Shown: in pieces, positions 1-9,843 of the stretch | How positions within the stretch are numbered: position 1 is the stretch's first letter | How the letters are laid out: every line of letters starts with the position of its first letter | NCBI GenBank assembly: GCA_018267095.1 | Contig: JAFDZC010000018.1 | Coordinates: forward strand, 62,001 to 126,000 | Source: Bacteroidota bacterium | GTDB taxonomy: Bacteria > Bacteroidota > Bacteroidia > Flavobacteriales > Flavobacteriaceae | Reading direction: 5' to 3' | DNA length: 64,000 bases | Translations under genes and position numbers: made by a program | The notes under the pieces: generated by a model | What the model was told of the DNA's origin: nothing | Seen by the model: the letters and a program-made list of their open reading frames with translations, nothing else | Database searches by the model: none

Positions 1-464
1 CCAATACCTCCTTTTTGACGTTCAAGGTGCGTCCACATTCCGGAGAGGCGAGGCAATAAATATTGACATTGGGCCAATTCAACTTGGGTGCGGGCATATG
101 ATGTCTCGGCACGTTGAGCAAAAATATCCAGAATCAAATTGGTTCGGTCAAGCACTTTGCAGTTCAGGATTTTGCCGATGTTTTTTTGTTGTGAAGGAGA
201 AAGTTCATCATCAAAAATAACGGTGGCAATTTGATGTTCTCGAACGAATAAATTGATTTCTTCCATTTTTCCGGTTCCGAGAAAAGTCTTTGGGTTGGGA
301 CGTTCCATTTTTTGAAAAAAACGTTTGATGACCTCGCCTCCGGCCGTAAAAGTTAAGAACTCAAGCTCGTCAAGGTATTCATGGAGCTTTTCTTCCGATT
401 GGTTTTGGGTTACAATGCCCACCACCACGGTTCGTTCATAATTTATGTTTTCTTTTTCTAACAT
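1..464 (-). CDS. hflX: GTPase HflX, N-terminal part (cut by window edge)
   Basis: The reverse strand encodes 154 codons from an ATG at 464, running off the left edge. The visible part is the HflX N-terminal domain: it begins MLEKENINYERTVVVGIV, has the family's GTGK-containing segment and a FDDELSPSQQ stretch, then a Cys-Gln-Tyr helix and RLSGMWTHLERQKGGIG, which in the family leads straight into the glycine-rich linker and G domain. HflX is a ribosome-associated GTPase that splits stalled or hibernating ribosomes. The GTPase domain lies outside the window, so only the N-terminal match supports the name. It is divergent from the adhesin gene, with 187 bp between the starts. Confidence 0.93.
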   Translation of the reverse strand, partial: MLEKENINYERTVVVGIVTQNQSEEKLHEYLDELEFLTFTAGGEVIKRFFQKMERPNPKTFLGTGKMEEINLFVREHQIATVIFDDELSPSQQKNIGKILNCKVLDRTNLILDIFAQRAETSYARTQVELAQCQYLLPRLSGMWTHLERQKGGI

Positions 465-594
465 AGAGTAATTTTCGATTGCAAAACTAATCAAATAAGT
501 AACATTTCACCTGATTTTATGGGCATTATACCGATGATTTTTCAATGATGTACGTTAAAAAGTAAATTTCTCTTAACGCTTTCATATATTTTGT

Positions 595-602
595 TAAATT
601 TG
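595..602 (+). promoter_or_regulatory. Bacteroidetes -7 element upstream of the adhesin gene
   Basis: TAAATTTG matches the Bacteroidetes -7 consensus TAnnTTTG exactly and lies 49 bp before the adhesin ATG. No clear TTG/TTTG sits 19-21 bp upstream, so only half of the promoter is supported. Confidence 0.45.
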
Positions 603-651
603 GGGCTCAAAAATTGCAATACTTTAACAAACCACCTAAATTTTCATTGTT

Positions 652-3600
652 ATGAAAAAAATTATTCTATTCTTTTTTGTTGCCTTGTACAGTCTCGTTG
701 GACAGGCTCAGCTAAACGAGGGATTTGAGGGTGCACCAACTACAGCTGACGCTTCGGGTGTTTGGGCGCTTACCTCAGGAAACTGGTTGGTCAGAGACAA
801 CAGAACCAATGTTGGTCAAAACTGGAAAAAGAACACAGTCGCTTTTCCGGCCTATCAAGGAACCGACTGCGCCTTTGTAGATCGTGAAAACACCGGTCAA
901 GGAGTTTTGGCCGAAGAGTGGCTCATTACCCCTCAGATTACGGGAATTCCAGCAAGTAGTCAATTCAGGTTTTTTACCAGACAAACCTTGTCTGGCGACA
1001 CCGGAACCAAGTATCAGATTCGCGTTTCATCATCTGCCGATCAAACAGACTTAAGTGCTTTTACGGTTTTGCAAGAGTACACAGAAACCGAGTTGAGCAC
1101 GCTAACGGCTGATCAGCTAGACTACGAAGAAAAAATCATTAATCTGACTTTTACAGGAGCCAGATATTTTGCGTTTGTTAAAGTATTCACCCAACCCGGT
1201 GCTGCTACTGGCGGAGATCGTTGGTTGGTTGACAATGTAAGAATTATTCAGAGATGTCCGGATCCGGCCAACTTATTGGCACCAACTATTACTTCGTCGA
1301 CTGCTACCTTAACATGGACTGCGCCAACAGGGATTAATGATTTCCAAATCATTTATGGCCCAACAGGTTTTGACCCCGAGGCAGTACCAGCTCAAACAGG
1401 TGTTGTAACAACCCCAACTTTTAATACGACCTCAACTCCCAGAACAACACAAATAACCGGTTTAACATCGGGACAAAATTATCAATATTATGTCCGTTCG
1501 GTTTGTCCGGAGAGCACCAGTATCTGGGTTGGTCCTTTTTTAATTCCCGTGCCGCCTCTAGGTTCTTTGTGTTCTGACCCAAGACCAATCACTACCTTGC
1601 CGTTTCAAGAAAACAGCAATACACTTATTTATGGAGATAATATTGCTCCAACAGGTGATACGCCCGGGAATTCATGTGGAACAACAGGAGCTTACCTAGC
1701 CAGTAATGATGTGGTTTATTCATATACGAACAGCGCTGCAACGGCTACTCTATTAGCGATTAGTATGAACCCTCAGGGAAGCACCAATACAGGGGTATTT
1801 GTTTATGGTTCTTGTGGTTCAATCGGAACAACTTGTTTGGGCGGTGTAGCCAATGCGAATGCTAGTATTAGAAACCTTACAGTGAATGTTGGTGCAGGAT
1901 CAACCGTATATATTGTATTATCATCAACCACAGCAACACCAAATTATCCTTATACGTTAATTGTTCAAGAAGCCAATTGTGTAGCTCCGATCAATTTATC
2001 AGTTCCATCATTTACAACCACAAGTGCTAACCTTTCTTGGGCTAACGGGACGGGTAGTATCTCAACAACATGGGAAGTAGCGGTGCAACTTGAAGGCGCA
2101 CTGATTCCTTCAGGAGCAGGTGTTTTGGCCGTGACCAACACAAATTTTCCTGTAACCGCACAACTAGACGGCACACCATTAGTTGCTGGAACTAAATATC
2201 AGTATTGGGTAAGAGCCGATTGTGGCAATGGATTGTTTAGTCCATGGTCAGGGCCGTTCTTATTCAACACAGATGTTTGCGAGGCCGTCAATAAATGTAA
2301 TTACACTTTTGTTTTGTCTACTTCAACCGGAAACGGATGGAAAGGCGCCATCATGCAAATCAAACAAGCGGGTATTGTGGTAGGAAGCATCGGCCCAACA
2401 TTTACTACAGGCTTAGGTCCGGTGAATGTTACCGTTCCGTTGTGTAATGCTTTACCATTTGATTTGGTATGGACAACCGCCGGAACTAATGCGAACTCAG
2501 TTCGTTTGTTGGTAAAAAACAGCTTTGACCAACCTATTTATTCTATAACCACAAACAGCGGAAGCCAAGTTGGCAATACTTTGCTCACTAAAATGGTGGA
2601 TTGTTTGAATCCGGAATGTCAACCACCTTCTGGAATTATTGTCCCAACAGCAACCATAGCAACTACTTCGGCGGTAATCAATTGGACGTCTTCTGGAATT
2701 CCAACTACAGATTGGGGTATTTATATTGTTCCTTTTGGGCAGCCAGCGCCAACAGGAACTACTCCTCCGACATATACTGTGCCGGGTTCAGTGAATCCGC
2801 CTACGTTTACAATTCCTGTAGGAACCTTAATTCCAGATACACAATATAGTGTTTATATTCAGTCAATCTGCTCTGTAAATAGTCCAAGTACATGGGCGGG
2901 TCCTACTAACTTTACAACAATTCCAACCTGTTTTAGACCGACAGCAGTAGCGGTTACAGCAGCTAGTATTACCACTACATCAGCTACTGTTACTTGGACC
3001 AACGGTCAACCAACAGACAACCACTGGGAAGTTTTGTTAATTCCTGCAGTGCTGACTCCACAAGGACCAACAGCACCACCAACACCAGGGGTTGTACCAC
3101 CTAGTGGAAATGGAGAATTGTTATTTGATGTAACTGCTCCGGGATCTCCGTTCACAGCTACAGGTTTACAGCCGGCAACCATATATTATGTATATGTAAG
3201 AACCGTTTGTTCACCATCTGATTCAAGTGTTTGGCAGCCAGCTACGACGCCAAGTTTTAATACTGTAACTTGTGACCCGGCTACCAAATGTAATTACAAG
3301 TTCGTATTGACTAACACTGCTGGAAACACATGGAATGGTGGTAGAATGCTGGTAAGACAAAATGGTATTACCGTTGCGACTTTAGGAGCTAACCAAATTA
3401 ACAATGCTGCTGGTGTTACCGTTGCCATGTGTCCGGGTGTTCCATATGATTTATACTGGAGCGTTGCGGGAACTTCACCTGATTTAATAGGTGTTACCGT
3501 TGTTAACCCATTTTTGGATGTTCTTTATACAAAATTACCGGGTCAAGGAGCTCCGCTTACAGTATTGTATAGTGGAACAGGAAATTGTACTCCTGCACCT

Positions 3601-6600
3601 TGTTCTAAACCAACAGGTATGACAGCCGTTACAACTGCCACTTCAGCGACGCTTTCTTGGACAGACAACTCATCTCCTGCATCTCCGGATTTTGCTATCT
3701 ATGTAGTAGCTACAGGACAACCGGCGCCAACGAACATTCCTCCGACACCGCCCACTATTGCGTCAACAGGAGGTCTTACTTCATATGTTTTATCACCTCT
3801 TACTCCGTCGACTTCGTACACTTTTTATGTAAAAGCGTTGTGTTCTGATACAGAAACAAGTGCGTGGACGGTTTTAACTCCAGTTACATTTGTCACTAAA
3901 CCACTAAATGATGAGTGTTTAGCTGCTACACCGGTGCCTGTAAATCCGGGGCAAGCTTGTGTTACGACTGTGGCAGGAAATACCTTTGGGGCAACTGCAT
4001 CACTGCCGATTTTAACCCCACCTTTATCGGGAACAGGTTGTGGTCAAGCCAATAATGACGTTTGGTATAGTTTTGTGGCTACGGCTACCAGCCATAGCAT
4101 TAATTTGACGGATTTAGTGGGGACACCCGCTACTGCAACATTAAACCACAGTGTTTTTTCAGGCGATTGTAACAACTTAGTAAAATTGTATTGTAGTACA
4201 GCGCTTAACAGTGGTGCTACGGGATTAACAGTAGGAAATACCTATTACATCCGAGTGTACAATTCAAATACTACAGCGGGTCAATCAGTTACTTTTAATA
4301 TTTGTATCACTTCACCACCTGCCAACGATGAATGCCTTGGAGCTATTGATGTGCCGGTGAATCCCGATCGAGTTTGTAATCAACAAACAGCAGGTAATAC
4401 ACTAGGAGCAACAGCTTCGGCACCTACTTTAACTGGGACTGGTTGTACAGGAAGCGATGACGATGTTTGGTTCAAATTTACTGCGACCAATAACATCCAC
4501 ATGATTGAAATCAAAGATTTGATCCCAACACCAGCATCGGCTACCGTAGCGTTGAGCCATACTTTATTTTCAGGGGACTGTGGTACTTTGACAAACATTT
4601 ACTGCAGCAATCAAACCCAAAGTGTTGCCACTGGTTTGGTGGTTGGACAAACCTATTATATTCGCGTTTATACCAATGGAACAACAGCAGGTCAATCAGC
4701 AACCTTTAATGTTTGTATTAAAACGCCACCACCACCAGCAACGAATGATGCTTGTGCAAATGCAATTCCTGTAACCGTAAATCCAAATGCGGTATGTACT
4801 TTTACTACCCCAGGAAACGTCATTGGAGCCACAGCTTCAACACCAGCACCAACGGCTTGTCAAGGAAATGCGAATGATGATGTTTGGTTTAGTTTTGTTG
4901 CGACAGGTACCAGACATATAATTTCATTATTAAACGTTGAAGGAACAACAACCAATTTAAATCACGCGGTTTATTCAGGAACTTGTGGTGCTTTGGTTCA
5001 AAAATACTGTAGCGCTGCCAATAGTTTAACCAGTAACGATAACACTTTTGTGGTGGGTCAAACTTATTATATTCGTGTTTGGTCTAATGAAGCCACGAGT
5101 CAAGTAACAACTTTCGATCTTTGTGTAAAATCAGTTTCTACTTGTGAGAATGCAGCTCCGTTCTGTGGTTCATCACCAACAGATCCATATATTTTTGAAA
5201 ACACAACCGGAATTCCGAGTACTGGTCAAATAGCTTGTTTGGGCTCAAACCCGAATCCAACTTATTATACACTACACGTTGGACAAACCGGACCATTGTA
5301 TTTTAATATTTTACAAAATACCGCTATTGATGCTGCGGGTAATCCAACAGGTCAAAACTTAGATGTTGATTTTGTAGCTTGGGGACCATTTACATCAACA
5401 CAAGCTTGTAGTCAAATTGCGTTTTCTGATTGTCCTACTTGTCCGTTTGACAACTTTCCGCCAAATAACACTTTTTATCCGTTTGGAAATATTGTAGACT
5501 GCAGTTACAGTGCCAGTTTTACAGAGACCCTTAGTATTCCTAACGCTCAACAAGACGAGTATTACATCATTTTGATTACCAATTTTAATGGTGCTGCTGG
5601 ATTTATCAAGTTGGTTCAAACCAATTTCACAGATCCTGATGCAGGTGAGACCATTTGTTGTGGTGTCGAACTCGGACCAAACAAATCCGTTTGTGACCCT
5701 ACTGTTACGCTCAATGCTTTAGAAGGTGTTGTTGATTTGAATAATGTTCCTGGCTCATATCAGTGGTTCTATAACGGATCGACTACTCCAATTCCAGGCG
5801 AAACAGGCCCAACTATTACTGTAAATCAATCAGGTTCGTACAAAGTTACCGGAGCTTGTGGTTTGAACGAAGTTGAGGATACTATTGATGTAACTTTTAA
5901 TGTAACCCCTACACCAGATATTACCATTACACAACCTACATGTGAAAACTTGTTAGGAAGTATATTAGTTAATTCTCCAGTTGGGACTACCGCTGCATTA
6001 CCTTCAAACTTATATATCTCTGAAGTGACCGACGAACCAAATGGCTCGACTTCAGCTTCTTTGACCTATGTTGAAATCTATAACGGAACAGGCGCAGCAG
6101 TTGACTTGAGCGGATACAAAATCAAACAATACAACAATGGAATTGCTGGAGCTCAATGTGATTTTGCTCTTTCAGGAAACATAGCCAACAACGCAACAGT
6201 TGTTGTTAAGTTAAGTAATGATAATAATTTGTTTGGTATTACTCCTCAGATGTCAGCAACAACATGTTCAGGAGTCAATACAGACGATAGTATTGTATTA
6301 ACGACCAGTGCTGATGTAGTAGTGGATGTTTGGGGTGTAAACGGAACCAACTTTACACCATTAAATGCCGCGGGTTATGACTACAGACGTAACGCTTCAG
6401 CGATTGCGCCAAGTACTACTTGGAATTCATCGGATTGGACCGTGATTGATTGGACAGGTACCACCACAGCGGCTGATTACAGTAATATTGGTTCGCACTC
6501 TGCGGCCCCAGTTTCAGGATATCAGTACAATGTTGATAACACACCTTGGCAAACGTTGTCTCCTCCGGTGACCTTTACTGGACTAGCTGTTGGAACGCAT

Positions 6601-8841
6601 ACAATATATGTTAGAGATTTGACAACGACTTGTATATCGTCACTTACTTTTGAGATTACTCCTTCAAATGTCAATCAGCCAGTCACATCGTGTGAATACC
6701 CTGCGGTAGTTTGTATTTCAGATCCAAACCCAACTAATTCATTTGTTGGATTGACTCCGAACGGACAATTCACCACAAATTCGGCTCAGTTGGTCATTGA
6801 CCCTGTAACCGGTGAAGTTAATTTGGCGGCCTCTCAACCTGGCTCATACCAAATTACTTATACTTTCGCAGGAGATTTGCCGAATTGTATTGGAACAGGA
6901 AGTACAACAGTACCAATTGTAGTAACTCCTTTGACTATTCCTGTATTTACCCAAATTGACCCGATTTGTTCTGGTACAACGGCGCCAAGCTTTGCCAATA
7001 TCTCTAGCAACGGTATAACAGGAAGTTGGAATCCACCAACAATCAGCAATACTAATTCTGATACATATATCTTTACGCCTGATGCAGGTCAGTGTGCCGA
7101 TATAGCAACCATGACTATTCAGGTTACAACGCAAAATATCACACCAACATTTACTCAAATAAATCCATTCTGTCAAGGAACACCTGCGCCGGCATTACCA
7201 GTAACTTCCAACAATGGTATGACTGGAGTTTGGACTCCTGCTACAGTTAGTAATACTGCTAGTGATACCTATACATTTACCCCAGACCCAGGACAATGTG
7301 GTGTCGCGGTACAAATGACTATTCAAGTAACACCGCCGAATATTACGCCGAGCTTCACTCAGATAGCACCTTTCTGCGAAGGTACTTCTGCGCCAACTTT
7401 GCCGGCTACTTCAACGGAAGGAATTACAGGTGTATGGGCTCCTGCTACAGTAAGCAATACCGCTACTGATACATATACATTTACACCAGATGCTGGTCAA
7501 TGTGCTGTTCCGGTTCAAATGACTATTCAGGTTACACCACCTAATATTACACCGACCTTTACCCAGATAGCGCCATTCTGTGAAGGTACAACGGCGCCAA
7601 CTTTGCCGGCTACATCAACAGAAGGCATTACCGGTGTATGGACTCCTGCTACAGTAAGCAATACCGCTACTGATACATATACATTTACACCAGATGCTGG
7701 TCAGTGTGCTGTTCCGGTTCAAATGACTATTCAGGTTACACCACCGAATATTACACCGACCTTTACCCAGATAGCACCATTCTGTGAAGGGACTACTGCG
7801 CCAACTTTACCGGCTACATCAACAGAAGGCATTACCGGTGTATGGGCTCCTGCTACAGTAAGCAATACCGCTACTGATACATATACATTTACACCAGATG
7901 CGGGTCAATGTGCTGTCTCGGTACAAATGACTATTCAAGTAACACCGCCGAATATTACGCCTACATTTACTCAAATTTTGCCGTTTTGTTCTGGTGTTAC
8001 AGCGCCAATATTACCTGCAACATCTAATGAAGGAATTACAGGTGTTTGGAGTCCTGCTACGGTTAGCAATACGACTTCGGATACATATACTTTTACACCA
8101 AATGCAGGGCAGTGTGCTTTAGGTCAAACAATGACCATCACGGTTAATCCGACTTTAACACCTGATTTTGCAACGATTCCACCTATTTGCGAAGGCAGTC
8201 CAATACCAACCTTAGACAGCACTTCACCAAATGGAATTCCAGGCGTTTGGACTCCGGCAACCATTACTCAGAGCGGTACCTATACCTTTAGCCCTGCGCC
8301 TAATGTTTGTGCTCTTTCTCAAACTTTAGAGGTTACGATAGTTCCTAAACCAGTGTTCACTGTTGATGGAGGTTGTATAGGTGCGAATTATACATTAACC
8401 GTTTCACCTGAAATTCAAGGAGCTACCTATGTTTGGAAAGACGAGAACGGAAATGTAATTGTAGATGCTAATTCTTCAACTTTAGTGGTTACTCAAACAG
8501 GTAATTATTCTTGTGAAGTTACTACTAATGGCTGTTCGGATACCCAACCGGTATCGGTTACTACCATTTCATGTTTGATTCAAAAAGGTATATCGCCTAA
8601 AGGAACCGGTAGAGGAGATGATAAAAATGATTACTTCGATTTGGAAGGATTTAATGTATCTAAACTTCAAATCTTTAACAGATACGGAACCAAAGTTTAC
8701 AGCAAATCTAGATATGTAAACGAATGGTACGGACAATCTGATAACGGAGATGAATTGCCTGATGGAACCTATTTCTATGTTATTGACATTGATGGTCAGA
8801 AATCAAAATCTGGATGGATTTATATCAACCACGAGCAATAG
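652..8841 (+). CDS. giant modular surface adhesin with T9SS C-terminal sorting domain
   Basis: A 2729-residue exported protein. It has a signal peptide (about residues 1-19), then a choice-of-anchor J/cleaved-adhesin domain (about 20-200, ending WLVDNVRI), several fibronectin-type-III-like modules (about 200-1080), three homologous modules starting NDEC/NDAC near residues 1086, 1225 and 1365, a lamin-tail-like domain (about 1784-1950), seven 68-residue repeats (about 2098-2570), and a C-terminal type B sorting domain (about 2642-2729; LQIFNRYGTKVY, DGTYFYVI). This architecture is that of cell-surface or secreted T9SS cargo related in layout to SprB-type adhesins; the ligand cannot be read from sequence. 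The next two genes encode a PorP/SprF-like protein and an OmpA/PD40 protein, the usual partners of such cargo. The usual NGDG-type start of the sorting domain is altered (SPKGTGRGDDKND). Confidence 0.9.
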   Translation: MKKIILFFFVALYSLVGQAQLNEGFEGAPTTADASGVWALTSGNWLVRDNRTNVGQNWKKNTVAFPAYQGTDCAFVDRENTGQGVLAEEWLITPQITGIPASSQFRFFTRQTLSGDTGTKYQIRVSSSADQTDLSAFTVLQEYTETELSTLTADQLDYEEKIINLTFTGARYFAFVKVFTQPGAATGGDRWLVDNVRIIQRCPDPANLLAPTITSSTATLTWTAPTGINDFQIIYGPTGFDPEAVPAQTGVVTTPTFNTTSTPRTTQITGLTSGQNYQYYVRSVCPESTSIWVGPFLIPVPPLGSLCSDPRPITTLPFQENSNTLIYGDNIAPTGDTPGNSCGTTGAYLASNDVVYSYTNSAATATLLAISMNPQGSTNTGVFVYGSCGSIGTTCLGGVANANASIRNLTVNVGAGSTVYIVLSSTTATPNYPYTLIVQEANCVAPINLSVPSFTTTSANLSWANGTGSISTTWEVAVQLEGALIPSGAGVLAVTNTNFPVTAQLDGTPLVAGTKYQYWVRADCGNGLFSPWSGPFLFNTDVCEAVNKCNYTFVLSTSTGNGWKGAIMQIKQAGIVVGSIGPTFTTGLGPVNVTVPLCNALPFDLVWTTAGTNANSVRLLVKNSFDQPIYSITTNSGSQVGNTLLTKMVDCLNPECQPPSGIIVPTATIATTSAVINWTSSGIPTTDWGIYIVPFGQPAPTGTTPPTYTVPGSVNPPTFTIPVGTLIPDTQYSVYIQSICSVNSPSTWAGPTNFTTIPTCFRPTAVAVTAASITTTSATVTWTNGQPTDNHWEVLLIPAVLTPQGPTAPPTPGVVPPSGNGELLFDVTAPGSPFTATGLQPATIYYVYVRTVCSPSDSSVWQPATTPSFNTVTCDPATKCNYKFVLTNTAGNTWNGGRMLVRQNGITVATLGANQINNAAGVTVAMCPGVPYDLYWSVAGTSPDLIGVTVVNPFLDVLYTKLPGQGAPLTVLYSGTGNCTPAPCSKPTGMTAVTTATSATLSWTDNSSPASPDFAIYVVATGQPAPTNIPPTPPTIASTGGLTSYVLSPLTPSTSYTFYVKALCSDTETSAWTVLTPVTFVTKPLNDECLAATPVPVNPGQACVTTVAGNTFGATASLPILTPPLSGTGCGQANNDVWYSFVATATSHSINLTDLVGTPATATLNHSVFSGDCNNLVKLYCSTALNSGATGLTVGNTYYIRVYNSNTTAGQSVTFNICITSPPANDECLGAIDVPVNPDRVCNQQTAGNTLGATASAPTLTGTGCTGSDDDVWFKFTATNNIHMIEIKDLIPTPASATVALSHTLFSGDCGTLTNIYCSNQTQSVATGLVVGQTYYIRVYTNGTTAGQSATFNVCIKTPPPPATNDACANAIPVTVNPNAVCTFTTPGNVIGATASTPAPTACQGNANDDVWFSFVATGTRHIISLLNVEGTTTNLNHAVYSGTCGALVQKYCSAANSLTSNDNTFVVGQTYYIRVWSNEATSQVTTFDLCVKSVSTCENAAPFCGSSPTDPYIFENTTGIPSTGQIACLGSNPNPTYYTLHVGQTGPLYFNILQNTAIDAAGNPTGQNLDVDFVAWGPFTSTQACSQIAFSDCPTCPFDNFPPNNTFYPFGNIVDCSYSASFTETLSIPNAQQDEYYIILITNFNGAAGFIKLVQTNFTDPDAGETICCGVELGPNKSVCDPTVTLNALEGVVDLNNVPGSYQWFYNGSTTPIPGETGPTITVNQSGSYKVTGACGLNEVEDTIDVTFNVTPTPDITITQPTCENLLGSILVNSPVGTTAALPSNLYISEVTDEPNGSTSASLTYVEIYNGTGAAVDLSGYKIKQYNNGIAGAQCDFALSGNIANNATVVVKLSNDNNLFGITPQMSATTCSGVNTDDSIVLTTSADVVVDVWGVNGTNFTPLNAAGYDYRRNASAIAPSTTWNSSDWTVIDWTGTTTAADYSNIGSHSAAPVSGYQYNVDNTPWQTLSPPVTFTGLAVGTHTIYVRDLTTTCISSLTFEITPSNVNQPVTSCEYPAVVCISDPNPTNSFVGLTPNGQFTTNSAQLVIDPVTGEVNLAASQPGSYQITYTFAGDLPNCIGTGSTTVPIVVTPLTIPVFTQIDPICSGTTAPSFANISSNGITGSWNPPTISNTNSDTYIFTPDAGQCADIATMTIQVTTQNITPTFTQINPFCQGTPAPALPVTSNNGMTGVWTPATVSNTASDTYTFTPDPGQCGVAVQMTIQVTPPNITPSFTQIAPFCEGTSAPTLPATSTEGITGVWAPATVSNTATDTYTFTPDAGQCAVPVQMTIQVTPPNITPTFTQIAPFCEGTTAPTLPATSTEGITGVWTPATVSNTATDTYTFTPDAGQCAVPVQMTIQVTPPNITPTFTQIAPFCEGTTAPTLPATSTEGITGVWAPATVSNTATDTYTFTPDAGQCAVSVQMTIQVTPPNITPTFTQILPFCSGVTAPILPATSNEGITGVWSPATVSNTTSDTYTFTPNAGQCALGQTMTITVNPTLTPDFATIPPICEGSPIPTLDSTSPNGIPGVWTPATITQSGTYTFSPAPNVCALSQTLEVTIVPKPVFTVDGGCIGANYTLTVSPEIQGATYVWKDENGNVIVDANSSTLVVTQTGNYSCEVTTNGCSDTQPVSVTTISCLIQKGISPKGTGRGDDKNDYFDLEGFNVSKLQIFNRYGTKVYSKSRYVNEWYGQSDNGDELPDGTYFYVIDIDGQKSKSGWIYINHEQ
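6937..8360 (+). repeat. tandem 204-bp coding repeats in the adhesin
   Basis: About seven head-to-tail units of 204 bp (68 codons). Equivalent positions, encoding a TFTQIxPFC-like start, fall near 6943, 7147, 7351, 7555, 7759, 7963 and 8164. The third to fifth units (about 7351-7960) are nearly identical at the DNA level, while outer units have diverged, which suggests recent internal duplication. Each unit carries two cysteines (PFCEG and AGQCA) and GVWxPATVSN. Confidence 0.9.
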
Positions 8842-8899
8842 TCAAATTTGAGATTAATTGAAGTTTAAAAACAAAGCAAACTTTACAAAAAGTATTACA

Positions 8900-9823
8900 A
8901 TGAAAAGAATAATCTATACGTCGTTACTCTTGGTTTTGACCTCACTTGGCGCTATCGCTCAGCAAGACCCTCACTATACTCAGTACATGTATAACATGAA
9001 CGTAATTAACCCTGCTTATGCCGGCTCAAAAGAGAATTTGTCTTTTGGGTTGTTATACAGAAAGCAATGGGTTGATATTGAAGGAGCTCCTTCGACGTTC
9101 TCTCTTGCGGGCTCAATGCCTGTTGGCAAGAATGTCGGTTTGGGACTTTCGATGATTTCGGATAAAATCGGTCCTATTTCAGAGAACAATGTTTATGCTG
9201 ATTTCTCATACACGCTCAGTCTTGGAGGAGAACATAAATTAGCTTTTGGTATGAAAGGTGGAGCTACCTTTCACAAAGTAGGTTTATACAGTGAAATCGG
9301 TCAAAGCAATGTGCCTGACTTGAATGACCCGGCCTTTGCTGAAAACACGAGCAACACGTTTTTAAATATTGGGTCTGGGGTGTTCTATTATACCAATAAG
9401 TATTATTTGGCTTTCTCTGTACCCAACATGCTTAAATCAACGCATTTGGATTATAACGGAAGAAAATACGGGAATGAGTCTGTGCACTATTTCTTAACAG
9501 GAGGTTATGTATTCCAGCTCTCTGACATGTGGAAGTTCAAACCTTTTGCTATGGTAAAAACCGCTTTTGGTTCACCGATTTCTTATGATATCTCAACCAA
9601 CTTTTTATACAATGAGCGATTTGAAATGGGTGCCACTTACAGAAGAGATGATAGTTTTGGAGCCATGGTTAATTATTCCATCAATCCCAACTTGAGAATT
9701 GGTTATGCCTACGATCATGTTATCTCTGATTTGAAAGTAGCTACAACATCGTCGCACGAGATCATCTTGTTGTTCGATTTGAACTTCCCGAAAAAAGTAT
9801 CTCAGTCTCCTCGTTATTTCTAA
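8900..9823 (+). CDS. PorP/SprF family T9SS membrane protein
   Basis: A 307-residue outer-membrane beta-barrel protein of the PorP/SprF family, recognised by its N-terminal signal peptide ending at GAIAQ followed by QDPHYTQYMYNMNVINPAYAG, which is diagnostic. The reading frame is open to a TTG at 8858, but the ATG at 8900 begins a proper signal peptide and is preferred. In flavobacteria, SprF-type proteins are encoded just downstream of large type B-signal adhesins and are needed for their surface localisation. Here it lies 58 bp after the adhesin and 20 bp before the OmpA/PD40 gene, so it is probably dedicated to this adhesin; that pairing is inferred from position. Confidence 0.93.
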   Translation: MKRIIYTSLLLVLTSLGAIAQQDPHYTQYMYNMNVINPAYAGSKENLSFGLLYRKQWVDIEGAPSTFSLAGSMPVGKNVGLGLSMISDKIGPISENNVYADFSYTLSLGGEHKLAFGMKGGATFHKVGLYSEIGQSNVPDLNDPAFAENTSNTFLNIGSGVFYYTNKYYLAFSVPNMLKSTHLDYNGRKYGNESVHYFLTGGYVFQLSDMWKFKPFAMVKTAFGSPISYDISTNFLYNERFEMGATYRRDDSFGAMVNYSINPNLRIGYAYDHVISDLKVATTSSHEIILLFDLNFPKKVSQSPRYF

Positions 9824-9843
9824 TCTCTTAAAGCAAGCTTAAC

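Noticed and set aside
6844-7176. 110-codon frame on the minus strand inside the adhesin repeats
   Set aside because: It is antisense to a clear coding repeat and its product (rich in Trp, Arg, Cys) has no start context or conserved feature.
8858-8899. Longer start for the PorP/SprF-like gene
   Set aside because: It would start at TTG and put 14 polar residues before a perfect signal peptide; ATG 8900 is preferred.
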